A stretch of 64,000 nucleotides of DNA from Sandarakinorhabdus sp. AAP62. Lineage in GTDB: Bacteria; Pseudomonadota; Alphaproteobacteria; Sphingomonadales; Sphingomonadaceae. This document shows positions 53,551 through 63,246 of this stretch, in pieces (within the stretch, counting starts at the first letter, position 1; every line of letters starts with the position of its first letter). The stretch lies in the NCBI RefSeq assembly GCF_000331225.1, contig NZ_ANFY01000003.1, positions 1 through 64,000 of the forward strand, given 5' to 3'. A model generated the notes under the pieces. It ran no database searches and was not told where the DNA came from. It saw only the letters and a program-made list of their open reading frames with translations. The position numbers and the translations under genes were made by a program.

Positions 53551-54315
53551 ATGGCGACTCGGGCAACATCCACGCACGATTGGCTGGGCACGCAGGCGCG
53601 CATCACCGGGGTGATGGCGCTGATCTTTGCGGCGGCGTTTTCCTTCCACCTCGGCATGGGCCGCTCCACCTTCGCCATGCCGGCCATCTGGCACATCCAC
53701 GGCATCATCTTCTTTGGCTGGGTTGGCCTGTCGCTGTTGCAGGCCGGGCTGGCCGCCAGTGGCCGGCTGGAATGGCACCGCCGCCTCGGCTGGGTGGGGC
53801 TGGTATGGATCATCGCCATGGTGGCGGCCGGTTTCGCCATCACCATCGCCGTGGCGCAGGCCGGGCGCACGCCCTTCTTCTTCCGCCCGCAATATTTCAT
53901 GATGCAGAACCCGCTTTCGCTGCTGGCCTTTGCCGTTCTGGCTTTGAGTGCCATCGCCAGGCGCCGCGATACCGGTTGGCACCGCCGCCTGCACCTGTGC
54001 GCGCTGGCCAGCATCATGGGGCCAGCCTTTGGCCGGCTGCTGCCTTCGCCGTTCCTGATTCCGTGGGCAATGGAGATTGTCTCCATCCCCGGCATGCTGT
54101 TCCCGATCTATCTGGCGTTCCGCGAATGGCGCGCCGGCGAGGGCTGGCATCCGGCATGGACCATCGGGCTGGCCGCACCCGTGGCCGCGATGGCACTGGG
54201 ATATGTGATCGCCGGCACGCCGCTGGGCGCCGATCTCTATGCCAGCGTGGTGGCCGGCACGCCGGGTGCCGCCATCGACGGCAACGCCTTCGGCAGCCCG
54301 CCGCCCGGCATGTGA
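53551..54315 (+). CDS. Multi-span membrane protein, unknown function
   Basis: A 254-residue inner-membrane protein with about seven spans. His-rich loop residues ([29 protein letters not shown]) at span edges recall haem- or metal-binding membrane proteins, but no named family fits with confidence. ATG 53551 follows GGGGGGA; an upstream start at 53509 is less likely. The cupin gene is 11 bases behind it, so they form an operon. Confidence 0.7.
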   Translation: MATRATSTHDWLGTQARITGVMALIFAAAFSFHLGMGRSTFAMPAIWHIHGIIFFGWVGLSLLQAGLAASGRLEWHRRLGWVGLVWIIAMVAAGFAITIAVAQAGRTPFFFRPQYFMMQNPLSLLAFAVLALSAIARRRDTGWHRRLHLCALASIMGPAFGRLLPSPFLIPWAMEIVSIPGMLFPIYLAFREWRAGEGWHPAWTIGLAAPVAAMALGYVIAGTPLGADLYASVVAGTPGAAIDGNAFGSPPPGM

Positions 54316-54326
54316 GGAGAGCGCCC

Positions 54327-54785
54327 ATGCGCCTTTTGTTGATGACGCTGGCGCTTGCCGGTGCCGCGACTGCTCAGCCAGCGGAATTTCGCACCGTTCA
54401 GGCCGACGCCGTGCAATGGCAGCCGATTCCAGACGGCCAGGGAGCGCAGAGCGCCTTGATCGCCGGCAACCCGTCGCAGCCCGGCACCTATGTGATCCGG
54501 GTGAAATTCCCGCCGCATGTGATGGACCGCCCCCACCACCACAGCCGTGATCGCCATGTGACGGTGTTGCAGGGCCGCTGGTTTGCCGGCACCGGGCCGG
54601 CGTTCGCGCCCGACAAGGCACAAGTTCTGCCCGTTGGCAGTTACATGTTCCACCCGGCCGGCGGCGTGCACTGGGACGGCTCCAACAGCGACGACACGGT
54701 AATCGTGCAGATCATCGGCGAAGGGCCAGTCTCGTCCGCCGATGTCGATCCGGCGCTGGCCAGCTGGGTGAAGCTGCCGGGTTAG
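54327..54785 (+). CDS. Exported cupin-domain protein
   Basis: A 152-residue cupin with a signal peptide (MRLLLMTLALAGAATAQ). The metal site is PPHVMDRPHHHSRDRHVTVLQGRW with three His and a Glu-position replaced, and FHPAGGVHWDG supplies the late His. AGGAGA sits six bases before the ATG. Typical cupins in this class bind Mn/Fe/Zn and sense or act on small molecules. Linked to the upstream membrane protein; role unknown. Its last four bases overlap the convergent flippase gene. Confidence 0.83.
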   Translation: MRLLLMTLALAGAATAQPAEFRTVQADAVQWQPIPDGQGAQSALIAGNPSQPGTYVIRVKFPPHVMDRPHHHSRDRHVTVLQGRWFAGTGPAFAPDKAQVLPVGSYMFHPAGGVHWDGSNSDDTVIVQIIGEGPVSSADVDPALASWVKLPG

Positions 54786-56311
54786 AGCTTGTCCACCGGC
54801 AGCGGCAGCGGCAGGCTGGCGGCTTCATCCTCGATCTTCTTCAGGCCGCGCGCAAACAGCAGGCGATCGGCGCCCTTGAAGCCGAAGCGCCAGATGATCA
54901 GGCCATAGCTGCCCAGAATCGCGAAGAAACCGATCGAAAGCTGAATGGGTTCCGGCGTGCGCAGCACCAGCAGGCCCACGCCAAAGGCCGGAATGCCCGC
55001 CAGCAGCAAAGATGGCCGCCAGCCCGACACGGCATGACCCAGCCGCGCCTGCAACAGCCTTGATTTGGCCACCGATTGCAGCAACGCCGCGATCGCCAGT
55101 GCCAGCGCCGCCCCCACGCCGCCACCCAGTGGGCCCGCCATCGGCACCAGCAGCAGCGACAGCCCGGCCTGCACCGCCAGCCCGATGACAGACCAGATCA
55201 GATTGGCATTGCGCGCCACATAGATCAGCGCGCCTTCCGCCACTGCCGCCTGCGCCGCGAACAATTCCACCGTCAACAGCACGGCCAGCACTGTCACCCC
55301 GGCGGCAAAGGCCGGGCCAAACAGGCCCATCGCGGCCTGGCCGGGAATGCCCAGCGCCAGCACCGCCGCCAATTGCACCGCCGCCACCCAGAAACTGATC
55401 TGGCGCACATGGCCCGCCGCCTTGGCGAGATTGCCCGCCGCCAGATTGCGGGTGAGCACCGGGCCGAGGATCGGATCGAAGCTGGATTTCAGCCGCTGCG
55501 GCAGCGAGGCGATCTGCTGCGCCACATAATAGATGCCGACAATCTCCGCCGAGGCAAAACGGCCCAGGATGAAGATATCGAGCCGGCGCGCGCCCCATTC
55601 GGCGATATCGGCGCCGGCCAGTGGCACATTGGCTTTCACCAGTCGCCAGATGCGCCCCGCATCCAGCCGCCAACCGCCCGGCCAGCCAAAGCGGCGCAGC
55701 GCCGGCGACAGCGCCGCGAAAAACGCCGCCACCATCGACAGCAGATAGGCGATCAGCATGCCGTCGCTTTTCCAGGCGGTGAACGCCAGCGCCAGCGCGG
55801 CGATGGACAACACCCAGGGCTCGATGATCGAACGGGCCCGCACCTGCGCGCCAACATCATGATGGAAGGCCAGCCCGGCCAGCGCCACATCAGCAAGCGC
55901 GATGAACGGGATAATCAATGCGAACCACCGATCAAGCGGTGCCAGCCGTGTGGCCGGAAACACGAGTTCGGGCAGCAGCACCAGCACCGCTGCCCCAGCC
56001 AGCGATGCGACCAGCGCCGCCAGCAACGCATCGATCAGTGCGGCGGCTTCTTCCTGCGGGCGGCGCGCCATGTCTTCGGCAAGGCCGCGTTTGAGGCCCA
56101 GCGTGGCCAGCATCGCCACCAGTTCGACCACCATGGTGGCATAGGCAAAGCGGCCCAGCGCCTCGGCGCCGTACAAGCGCCCGGCGATGAACAGGAAGGG
56201 AAAGCGCGCCGCCAGTCGCAGCACATAACCAAAGAAACTGGTGCGCCCGCCCTTCGCCAAGGCAGCGGTTTCCGCCGCATCACGGTTAGAGGCGGAGGGT
56301 TCAGCCAACAT
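54782..56311 (-). CDS. Polysaccharide/LPS flippase (MVF superfamily)
   Basis: A 509-residue membrane protein with 12-14 hydrophobic helices of the Wzx/MurJ (MOP) superfamily, which flips lipid-linked sugars across the inner membrane. FGRFAYATMVVELVAMLATLGLKRGL-type early helices (LGRFAYATMVVELVAMLATLGL) and KSSFDPILGPVLTR fit the oligosaccharide flippase pattern. MLAEPSASNRD (56311) is chosen over a Met seven codons earlier. It overlaps the flavin reductase stop by 11 bases. No glycosyltransferase cluster is adjacent, so the cargo is unknown. Confidence 0.83.
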   Translation of the reverse strand: MLAEPSASNRDAAETAALAKGGRTSFFGYVLRLAARFPFLFIAGRLYGAEALGRFAYATMVVELVAMLATLGLKRGLAEDMARRPQEEAAALIDALLAALVASLAGAAVLVLLPELVFPATRLAPLDRWFALIIPFIALADVALAGLAFHHDVGAQVRARSIIEPWVLSIAALALAFTAWKSDGMLIAYLLSMVAAFFAALSPALRRFGWPGGWRLDAGRIWRLVKANVPLAGADIAEWGARRLDIFILGRFASAEIVGIYYVAQQIASLPQRLKSSFDPILGPVLTRNLAAGNLAKAAGHVRQISFWVAAVQLAAVLALGIPGQAAMGLFGPAFAAGVTVLAVLLTVELFAAQAAVAEGALIYVARNANLIWSVIGLAVQAGLSLLLVPMAGPLGGGVGAALALAIAALLQSVAKSRLLQARLGHAVSGWRPSLLLAGIPAFGVGLLVLRTPEPIQLSIGFFAILGSYGLIIWRFGFKGADRLLFARGLKKIEDEAASLPLPLPVDKL

Positions 56312-56795
56312 GCACCCTGCGATAGCGGCCATGCAGATAGAGCAAGGGCTCGCGGGCCTGATCGAGCGCCAGCCGCGTCACCCGGCCGACGATGATGCGG
56401 TGATCGCCGCCATCATGATCGGCGTAGAGCGTGCAGGCAAAGGCCGCCTTGGCGCTGGCCAGCACCGGCACGCCATCCCAATCCTGCCAGTCATGCTCGG
56501 CAAAGCGGTCGATGCCCTTTTTCGTGAAGCGATCGGCCACGGCCTGGCCGTCGAGATCAAGAATGTTGATGGCAAAGCGCCCCGATTCGCGCAGCACCGG
56601 CAGCGCCGATGCGCCATTGGCCGGGCAGAACAGCAAGAGCGGTGGATCGAGGCTGAGCGAGGTGAAGCTGTTGGCGGTGAGGCCAACCCGTTCGCCCGAC
56701 AGCGACTGGCTGGTGATCACGGTGACGCCGGTGGCAAAGCAGCCAAAGGCATCGCGCAACAGGCGGGGATCGAAGGGGGCATCAGCGTTGGTCAT
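56301..56795 (-). CDS. Flavin reductase family protein
   Basis: A 164-residue flavin-binding split-barrel reductase that supplies reduced FMN/FAD using NAD(P)H, normally to a partner monooxygenase. FATGVTVITSQSLSGERVGLTANSFTSLSLDPPLLLFCP is the diagnostic N-terminal block, and HDGGDHRIIVGRVTRL the C-terminal one. No partner monooxygenase is adjacent. The start MTNADAPFDPRLL replaces a long low-quality extension. It is co-directional with the flippase, stop-start overlapped. Confidence 0.9.
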   Translation of the reverse strand: MTNADAPFDPRLLRDAFGCFATGVTVITSQSLSGERVGLTANSFTSLSLDPPLLLFCPANGASALPVLRESGRFAINILDLDGQAVADRFTKKGIDRFAEHDWQDWDGVPVLASAKAAFACTLYADHDGGDHRIIVGRVTRLALDQAREPLLYLHGRYRRVHVG

Positions 56796-56890
56796 CCGCC
56801 GTCCCCTATCGCGAATCCGCTGCCCGTCAATGTTGCGGATGCGCAACGACCCGCTATCGTGGCGCTTTGGCCACAGACGAAAGCCCGTTG

Positions 56891-57319
56891 ATGCTTGCCC
56901 TTGCCCTGTTTGCCGCCAGCGCCGCCCTGCCGGCCAGCCTGCCGATCGATGCCGCCACGCCGGCGCGGCTGCCGGCGGCCAGCGCCACACTGACCGCGCA
57001 CGGGCAGAGCCACGCCTGCACCGGAGTCTGGCTTGCCGATCTGGCGGCGGCGGCCGGCTTGCCGGCGGGCGAGGCGCTGCGCGGCCCGGCGCTGACCACG
57101 CTGATCATCGCCGAAGCCGCCGATGGCTATCGCGTCGCCTTCGGACTGGCCGAGCTTGATGCCAAGCTGGGCAATCGCCCGGTGCTGGTGGCCAGCGCCT
57201 GCGACGGCAAGCCTTTGGCCGCCGCCGATGGCCCGTTGCGGCTGGTCGTGCCGGGCGAAGCACGCGCCGCCCGATCGGTGCGGCAGTTGAAGGCGCTGCG
57301 GGTGGTGGCGGCGCCCTGA
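56891..57319 (+). CDS. Small exported protein with molybdopterin-oxidoreductase-like fold
   Basis: A 142-residue protein with a signal peptide (about 1-18). ACTGVWLADLAAAAGLP, ALTTLIIAEAADGYRVAFGLAELD and GPLRLVVPGEARAARSVRQLKAL match short members of the oxidoreductase molybdopterin-binding domain (sulfite-oxidase-like) family. It is much shorter than cofactor-binding enzymes and seems to lack most of the pterin site, so enzymatic function is doubtful. ATG 56891 begins the signal. It ends five bases before the convergent galU stop. Confidence 0.72.
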   Translation: MLALALFAASAALPASLPIDAATPARLPAASATLTAHGQSHACTGVWLADLAAAAGLPAGEALRGPALTTLIIAEAADGYRVAFGLAELDAKLGNRPVLVASACDGKPLAAADGPLRLVVPGEARAARSVRQLKALRVVAAP

Positions 57320-57323
57320 AACC

Positions 57324-58202
57324 TCAGAAGGTCTGGCTGCGCAGCCATTCGCGCACGGCGGGGCCAACATCATCCCGTTCCAGCGCCAGGGCGATATTGG
57401 CCGTCACGTGCCCGGCCTTGTCGCCACAATCGAAACGCGTGCCGGTGAAGGTGAGGGCGTGGAACGGCTGCTGGCCGATCATCTCCGCCATGGCATCGGT
57501 AAGCTGGATTTCATTGCCGGCCCCGCGCTTGCCCAGCGCCAGCACGTCCATCACCTCAGGCTGCAGGATATAGCGACCAATGGCGGCCAGCCGCGACGGG
57601 GCGGTACCCTGCTTGGGCTTTTCCACCAGGCCCTTGACCTCGGTAACCAGGCCATCGACGGCGCCCGGCGAGACAATGCCATAGCGGTGCGTGTGCGCAT
57701 CCGGCACCTCCAGCACGGAAATCACATTGCCGCCCAGTCGCTGGTAGGCGTCGTTCATTTCCTTCAGCGCCGGGCAGGCCGGGTTCCACAGCAGTTCATC
57801 GGGCAGCAGCACGGCAAACGCATCGCGCCCCACCACGTGGCGGGCGCACCACACGGCATGGCCCAGCCCGGCGGGTTCCTGCTGGCGCACATAGACCATG
57901 CGACCCGGCTCGATCTGGGTGGCTTCCAGCACGGCGAGTTCCGCCGTCTTGCCCCTGGTCTTCAGGCTGTCCACCAGCTCGCGGGCGACATCGAAATAAT
58001 CCTCCAGCGCGCCCTTGCCGCGCGCCGTCACGAACACCAGCCGCTCAATGCCGGCAGCCAGCGCTTCGTCCACCGCATATTGCAGCAGCGGCTTGTCGAC
58101 GACGGGGAGCATTTCCTTGGGCATGGCCTTGGTAGCGGGCAGGAAGCGCGTGCCCTGGCCGCCAACCGGGAAAACGGCAGTCTTGACGGGTTTGAACGAC
58201 AT
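57324..58202 (-). CDS. galU: UTP-glucose-1-phosphate uridylyltransferase
   Basis: A 292-residue nucleotidyltransferase that makes UDP-glucose for exopolysaccharide, LPS and trehalose. The nucleotide-binding GGQGTRFLPATKAMPKEMLP, DEALAAGIERLVFVTARGKGALEDYFD and RFDCGDKAGHVTANIALAL regions are typical. MSFKPVKTAVFPV (58202) is the start, with AGAGG six bases upstream. Single gene. Upstream 58203-58291 holds the promoter region but no clear elements. Confidence 0.96.
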   Translation of the reverse strand: MSFKPVKTAVFPVGGQGTRFLPATKAMPKEMLPVVDKPLLQYAVDEALAAGIERLVFVTARGKGALEDYFDVARELVDSLKTRGKTAELAVLEATQIEPGRMVYVRQQEPAGLGHAVWCARHVVGRDAFAVLLPDELLWNPACPALKEMNDAYQRLGGNVISVLEVPDAHTHRYGIVSPGAVDGLVTEVKGLVEKPKQGTAPSRLAAIGRYILQPEVMDVLALGKRGAGNEIQLTDAMAEMIGQQPFHALTFTGTRFDCGDKAGHVTANIALALERDDVGPAVREWLRSQTF

Positions 58203-58291
58203 AATGACCTCTATTGATGGCACTCATCCATTGTCATCAGATACGGTCGGTCAAGCGAAACTTCCGCGACAGTTGGTGAAATTTTGCCTTC

Positions 58292-60001
58292 TCAGCGGCT
58301 TGTCGCGCCGCGCAGCAAGCGACCCGGGAGCGCGCCAGTGGCCTCGCCGTCGCGGTAGGTGACCTGTCCCGCGACCAGCGTGGCACGATAACCCGTCGCC
58401 CGCTGCAGCAGGCGGCGACCGCCCGCCGGCAGATCATGCGCCACTTCCGGCGGCAACAGGGCGAGACGGTCGAGATCGATCAGGTTGATGTCTGCCCGCT
58501 GGCCAGGGGCGATCAGGCCACGATCGGCCAGCCCAACCGCCCGTGCCGTGTCGTGCGCCTGACGCCTGATCAGATGTTCAAGCGGCAACCGGCCATGATC
58601 GCGGTCGCGCGCCCAATGGGTGAGCAGTGTCGTCGGGAAGCTGCCATCACAGATCATGCCGACATGGGCGCCGCCGTCGGACAGGCCGGGGATGGTATCG
58701 GCATGCGCCAACATTGCACCCACCGCTGCCAGATCGCCATCGGCAAAATTGAGGAACGGCACATAGATCATGCCATCGCGCAGCCATTCCGCCGCCACCA
58801 CCTCGTGGGCGACCCCGCGCCGCATCGCCTGCGCGGCCAGGCTGGTTTCCGGCAGCGGTTCGTAATTGGGCCGGCTGCCGAGCTGATACATGTCACCCCA
58901 GCGGTGCAGCAGCGCCGTGCCGAGCGCATTGCCCTTCGCCGGCGGATTGGCGATCAGGCGGGCGACGAATTCCGGATCGGCGAGCAGACGGCGCTGTTCA
59001 TCAAGGCTGGCCGCCTTCGGCCAATCGGGATGCAGGCTGAACGGATTGAGGGTGAGATCAAGGCCGAGCAGCACACCCACCGGCCGCGCCGCCACCTGCG
59101 CCTTCATCGGCAGGCCCGCGGCGGTGGCCTGTTCCAGCAGATCGAGCAACTTGCGCCAGCCCAGTGGCGCGACCGGCGATTGGGCGAGGCTGAAGCTCAA
59201 GGGCCGGCCGGAGCGTTCGCACAGCCGGCGCATCATGGCGAATTCGGCCACCGGATCGGCAAAATCGGACACGAACTGGAGCACGCCCCTTCCCTCGCCA
59301 TTGCCGGCGCGGCCCAGCGCCAGCGCGATGCCCATCAATTCGTCTTCGGCCGCCGTCAGCGTTGGCGTCGGCTGGCCATCTGACGTGCGGTGATTGAGCG
59401 TGCGCGACGTGGAAAAACCCATCGCGCCGGCATGCATGGCGGCTTCGGCCAGCGCTGCCATCTGGGCGATATCATCTGCACTTGCCGGTTCGCGATTGGC
59501 GCCGCGTTCGCCCATCACGTACACGCGCAGCGCGGCGTGCGGCAGTTGCAGGCCGATATCCATGTCGAAGGCGCGGCCGGACAGGCTGTCGAGATACTCG
59601 GGGAAGCTCTGCCAGTTCCACGGCAGGCCTTCCTTGAGCACCGGGAAGGGCAGATCCTCCACCCCTTCCATCAGGCGAATCAGCCGATCCTGATCGTCTA
59701 CCCGGCACGGCGCGAAACCGACGCCGCAATTGCCGGCAATCACCGTGGTGACGCCATGCCACGACGACGGCTGCAGCCGCTGGTCCCACGTCGCCTGGCC
59801 GTCATAATGGGTGTGGACGTCGACGAAGCCGGGGGTGACGATGAGGCCCTTGGCGTCAATCTCCTCGGCGCCGCGCCCCGTCACCTGGCCAACGGCAGCG
59901 ATGCGGCCGTCCCTTACCGCCACGTCACCGTCTAGACCGGGGCGGCCGCTGCCATCGACGACATGGCCACGGCGGATGACGAGATCGAAGTCGCTGCTCA
60001 T
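58292..60001 (-). CDS. N-acyl-D-amino-acid deacylase family amidohydrolase
   Basis: A 569-residue amidohydrolase of the D-aminoacylase branch. IVTPGFVDVHTHYDGQATWD provides the HxH metal pair near residue 60, GNCGVGFAPC the bridging Cys, and DGGAHVGMICDGSFPTTLLTHWARDR the late Asp/His sector. Such enzymes remove acyl groups from D-amino acids; some act on D-Glu or D-Asp or on related N-acyl compounds. A C/T-rich hairpin and the pdeM gene stop lie upstream. Substrate is inferred from family only. Confidence 0.88.
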   Translation of the reverse strand: MSSDFDLVIRRGHVVDGSGRPGLDGDVAVRDGRIAAVGQVTGRGAEEIDAKGLIVTPGFVDVHTHYDGQATWDQRLQPSSWHGVTTVIAGNCGVGFAPCRVDDQDRLIRLMEGVEDLPFPVLKEGLPWNWQSFPEYLDSLSGRAFDMDIGLQLPHAALRVYVMGERGANREPASADDIAQMAALAEAAMHAGAMGFSTSRTLNHRTSDGQPTPTLTAAEDELMGIALALGRAGNGEGRGVLQFVSDFADPVAEFAMMRRLCERSGRPLSFSLAQSPVAPLGWRKLLDLLEQATAAGLPMKAQVAARPVGVLLGLDLTLNPFSLHPDWPKAASLDEQRRLLADPEFVARLIANPPAKGNALGTALLHRWGDMYQLGSRPNYEPLPETSLAAQAMRRGVAHEVVAAEWLRDGMIYVPFLNFADGDLAAVGAMLAHADTIPGLSDGGAHVGMICDGSFPTTLLTHWARDRDHGRLPLEHLIRRQAHDTARAVGLADRGLIAPGQRADINLIDLDRLALLPPEVAHDLPAGGRRLLQRATGYRATLVAGQVTYRDGEATGALPGRLLRGATSR

Positions 60002-60050
60002 GGGCGAAGCGTCTCGCGAAGCTACGAGAGCGTCAACCTGCGAATATCAT

Positions 60051-60075
60051 CCCCTCTCCCCTTGCGGGAGAGGGG
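60051..60075. repeat. 10-base perfect hairpin after pdeM
   Basis: CCCCTCTCCC (60051-60060), loop CTTGC, GGGAGAGGGG (60066-60075). It lies between the pdeM stop and the amidohydrolase start on the minus strand and may act as an end signal or as another interspersed repeat. Confidence 0.65.
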
Positions 60076-60078
60076 GAT

Positions 60079-60738
60079 TCAAACCGGAAAACGCAACAGC
60101 CGATCGCCTTCTACCACCAGCGCCGTCGCCGGCCCGGCCAGCGCCGTCTGCAGCGCAGGATCGGCGATGTCGAGCCCGCCAGTGAAGGCACCATAAGCCG
60201 GCAGGATCAGCTTGGTCGGCGCGTGCGCGTAGCAGCGCCGGGCAATGTGGCGGCCACGGTGGCGGATCACCAGCTTGGGGTGGAAATGGCCGGAGAGTTC
60301 CGGCGTCGGGTCGGCCGGAACGGCCTCGTGGCGCAGTACCAGCGGGCCGAGGCGGGCTTCCGCCATCACCCGCCCGCCCAGCACGGCAGCCGAATCCTCG
60401 TCGTGGTTGCCGGTGATCCACCACCAATCGAGGCTGCGCGTCATCGTCATCAGCGCGCGGCGGGTTTCGACTGACAGTCTGTCGGGGCCGGCTTCATCGT
60501 GAAACGAATCGCCCAGGCAGACCAGCCGCTGCGCGCCCGTCGATTCGACGGCGGCAATCAGGTTGGCCAGCGTTTCGGCGGTGGCATGCGGCGGCAGCAG
60601 CCAGCCTTTTGCGGCGAAATGGCTGGCCTTTTCGAAGTGCAGGTCCGCCACGAACAAGGTCGATTCCGCCGGCCACCACAGCGCGCCACACAGCAGCGGC
60701 TGGAGCACTTCACCAGCGAACGAAAAGGAAACAGGCAT
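60079..60738 (-). CDS. pdeM: Ligase-associated DNA damage response endonuclease PdeM
   Basis: A 219-residue calcineurin-like metallophosphoesterase. VADLHFEKASHF, CLGDSFHDEAGP, ITGNHDED and LSGHFHPKLVIRHRG carry the dimetal His/Asp/Asn set. In the ligase-associated cluster (TIGR04121-04123) it accompanies a DEXH helicase, an MBL exonuclease and an ATP-dependent DNA ligase in bacterial DNA repair. It follows the helicase by 32 bases on the same strand. Confidence 0.92.
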   Translation of the reverse strand: MPVSFSFAGEVLQPLLCGALWWPAESTLFVADLHFEKASHFAAKGWLLPPHATAETLANLIAAVESTGAQRLVCLGDSFHDEAGPDRLSVETRRALMTMTRSLDWWWITGNHDEDSAAVLGGRVMAEARLGPLVLRHEAVPADPTPELSGHFHPKLVIRHRGRHIARRCYAHAPTKLILPAYGAFTGGLDIADPALQTALAGPATALVVEGDRLLRFPV

Positions 60739-60770
60739 GGTGCTGCGTTAGGCCCGCGCGGCCCCTGCGG

Positions 60771-63203
60771 TCAATCCACTCGCATCGCTTCGGCGATCAG
60801 TGCTTCGGCTTCAAGCAGCAGCGCCGAATCGGCACTGTCGCCTATTCGTTCGCGCCCAATTGTGAGCAAGGACGGCACCGCCAGCGGCGTCACGTGCGCA
60901 GCGCGAACATGGCTCAGCCGCGCATGCGCCTGTTCCAGCAGGGCCGCCAACCGGGCCACATCGGTCAGCTTGCCGCGCGCATCAGTCCACGCCGCGGTGA
61001 GCAGCAGATGGTCCGGCTCATACCGGCGCAGCACGTCATAGATGAGGTCAGACGACACGCTCATCGCCTTGCCCGACTTGTGCACACCGGGCTGCACCCG
61101 TTCGATCAGGCCGCCGATGATGGCGACCTCGCGGAAGGCCCGGCGCAGGAACGGCGAGGCGGCGAGCCATTCGGCCAGTTCGTCTTCCAGCACGGTCGGA
61201 TCAAACAGGGGCCGCGGATCATCCACCGGATCGAGGCTCCAGCAGGCCATGGCGTAATCGCTGGCGACAAAGCCCAGCGGCTTCAGCCCGGCCCGCTCCA
61301 TGCGCTGCGTCACCAGCATCCCCAGCGTCTGGTGTGCAGGATGGCCGGCAAAGCCATAGACGACCATGTACCAGCGATCATCGCGCTGGAAGGTTTCGAC
61401 CAGCACATCATCTTCGCCCGGCAGACGCGAAACCCGGGCCTGGATTGCCAGCCATTCGCGCACATCATCCGGCATGCCAGGCCAGCGCGCGCGGTCATTC
61501 ATCAGGCCGCGCACCCGCGCCGCCAGCCGGGTGGTCATCGGCATCCGCCCGCCGGCATAGACCGGCACCTTGGGGCTTCCGCGCCCCATGCGCACATGGA
61601 TATCGGCGCCGTCGAAGCCGGTGACTTCAAGCGTCTGCCCGGCGAACATGAAACTGTCCCCCACCCGCAATTGCCCGGCGAAATACTCCTCGACCTGGCC
61701 CAGCCTGCGGCCGTGGTGGCGGGACTTGCCGCTGCCGAAGACAACGTTCATCGCCACAGCCTCGACGATGGTGCCGCTGTTCATCCGCCACTGCCGGGCC
61801 AGCGCGGCGGAGCGCAGCCGCAGCCTTCCATCCGGCAGCGCCACCAGCCGCTGGTAGCGTTCATAGGCCTTCAGCGCATAACCGCCGGTGGCCGCATAGC
61901 CGAGCACGGCGTCAAAGCTCTCGCGGGTGAGGCCGGCATAGGGCGCGGCGCTTTTCACCTCGTCATATAGTTCATCCGGGTAAAACGGCCCGGCCGCCGC
62001 GCAGCCCACCACGTGCTGGGCCAGCACATCGAGCGCGCCGGGGCGGAAGCCATCGGGATCAAGCTCGCCGGCTTGCACCGCATCGCGCGCCGCGAGTGCC
62101 TCCAGATATTCGAAGCGGTTGCCCGGCACGATCAGGCAGCGGCTGGCTTCGTCCATGCGGTGGTTGGCGCGTCCGGTGCGTTGCAGCAGCCGCGATGCCC
62201 CCTTGGGCGCGCCCATCTGGATGACGAGATCAACATCGCCCCAGTCCAGCCCGAGATCGAGGCTGGCGGTCGCCACGATGGCGCGCAATTTGCCGGCGGC
62301 CATCGCCGCTTCCACCTTGCGGCGGGCTTCGGGGGCGAGGCTGCCATGGTGGATTCCGATGGGCAGGGCGTTGTCATTCTCCGCCCACAGGTCGCGGAAG
62401 ACGAGTTCAGCGACGGCGCGGGTGTTGACGAAGACGATGGCCAGTCGCGCCGCCTCGATGCGGCGCATGACGGCGCGGGCCGCCCAGCGGCCATTGTGAC
62501 CGCCCCAGGGGATGCGATCGTCGATGACGAGGATATCGATGGCCGGATCGGCGCCACCTTCCGCCACCACGATCTCCACCTGGGTCGCGTCGGCGTCGGG
62601 TGCCAGCCAGCCGGCCCAGCTTTCCGGATCGGCGATGGTGGCGGACAGGCCGACGCGCTGCAGCGCCGGTGCCAGCCGCTGCAGGCGGGCGAGGCACAGC
62701 ATCAACTGGTCGCCGCGCTTGGTGGTGCCAAAGGCGTGGACTTCATCGATGATGACACGCTTTACCCCGGCCATCATCGCGGCGGCTTCGGGGCTGGAGA
62801 GGAGATTGGCCAGGCTTTCCGGGGTCGTGAGCAATATGTGCGGCGGCTGTTCCTTCTGCCGCGCCTTGCGGGCGGCTGGCGTATCCCCGGTGCGGGTTTC
62901 CACCCTGATATCCAGCCCCATCTCGGCCACCGGCGTGAGCAGGTTGCGCTGCACGTCCACCGCCAGCGCCTTCAAGGGCGAGATGTAGAGCGTGTGCAGG
63001 CCCTCGGCGGGATTGGTGGCAACATCAGCCAGTGTCGGCAGGAACCCCGCCAGCGTCTTGCCCGCCCCGGTCGGCGCGGTGAGCAGCGCATGGCGACCGC
63101 GTGCCGCGGCGTCCAGCATCGCCTGCTGATGCGCGCGCACCAGCCAGCCGCGCGCGGCAAACCATTGGGCGATGATACGGGGCAGTTGCACGCTGCGACC
63201 CAT
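60771..63203 (-). CDS. Ligase-associated DNA damage response DEXH-box helicase
   Basis: An 810-residue superfamily 2 helicase of the Lhr-like group. Walker A TAPTGAGKT at residues 42-50, DEVH box in VIIDEVHAFG, SAT-like LSATIADPESW, and QRTGRANHRMD (motif VI). The C-terminal part contains a long domain typical of ligase-associated helicases. MGRSVQLPRIIAQWF (63203) is the preferred start, leaving 43 bases to the divergent exonuclease; earlier Mets would overlap that gene. It works with pdeM, which follows. Confidence 0.92.
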   Translation of the reverse strand: MGRSVQLPRIIAQWFAARGWLVRAHQQAMLDAAARGRHALLTAPTGAGKTLAGFLPTLADVATNPAEGLHTLYISPLKALAVDVQRNLLTPVAEMGLDIRVETRTGDTPAARKARQKEQPPHILLTTPESLANLLSSPEAAAMMAGVKRVIIDEVHAFGTTKRGDQLMLCLARLQRLAPALQRVGLSATIADPESWAGWLAPDADATQVEIVVAEGGADPAIDILVIDDRIPWGGHNGRWAARAVMRRIEAARLAIVFVNTRAVAELVFRDLWAENDNALPIGIHHGSLAPEARRKVEAAMAAGKLRAIVATASLDLGLDWGDVDLVIQMGAPKGASRLLQRTGRANHRMDEASRCLIVPGNRFEYLEALAARDAVQAGELDPDGFRPGALDVLAQHVVGCAAAGPFYPDELYDEVKSAAPYAGLTRESFDAVLGYAATGGYALKAYERYQRLVALPDGRLRLRSAALARQWRMNSGTIVEAVAMNVVFGSGKSRHHGRRLGQVEEYFAGQLRVGDSFMFAGQTLEVTGFDGADIHVRMGRGSPKVPVYAGGRMPMTTRLAARVRGLMNDRARWPGMPDDVREWLAIQARVSRLPGEDDVLVETFQRDDRWYMVVYGFAGHPAHQTLGMLVTQRMERAGLKPLGFVASDYAMACWSLDPVDDPRPLFDPTVLEDELAEWLAASPFLRRAFREVAIIGGLIERVQPGVHKSGKAMSVSSDLIYDVLRRYEPDHLLLTAAWTDARGKLTDVARLAALLEQAHARLSHVRAAHVTPLAVPSLLTIGRERIGDSADSALLLEAEALIAEAMRVD

Positions 63204-63246
63204 GGCAAGGGTGACAGGGGCAGCGCAAGCCGGCATCGTGGCGCGC

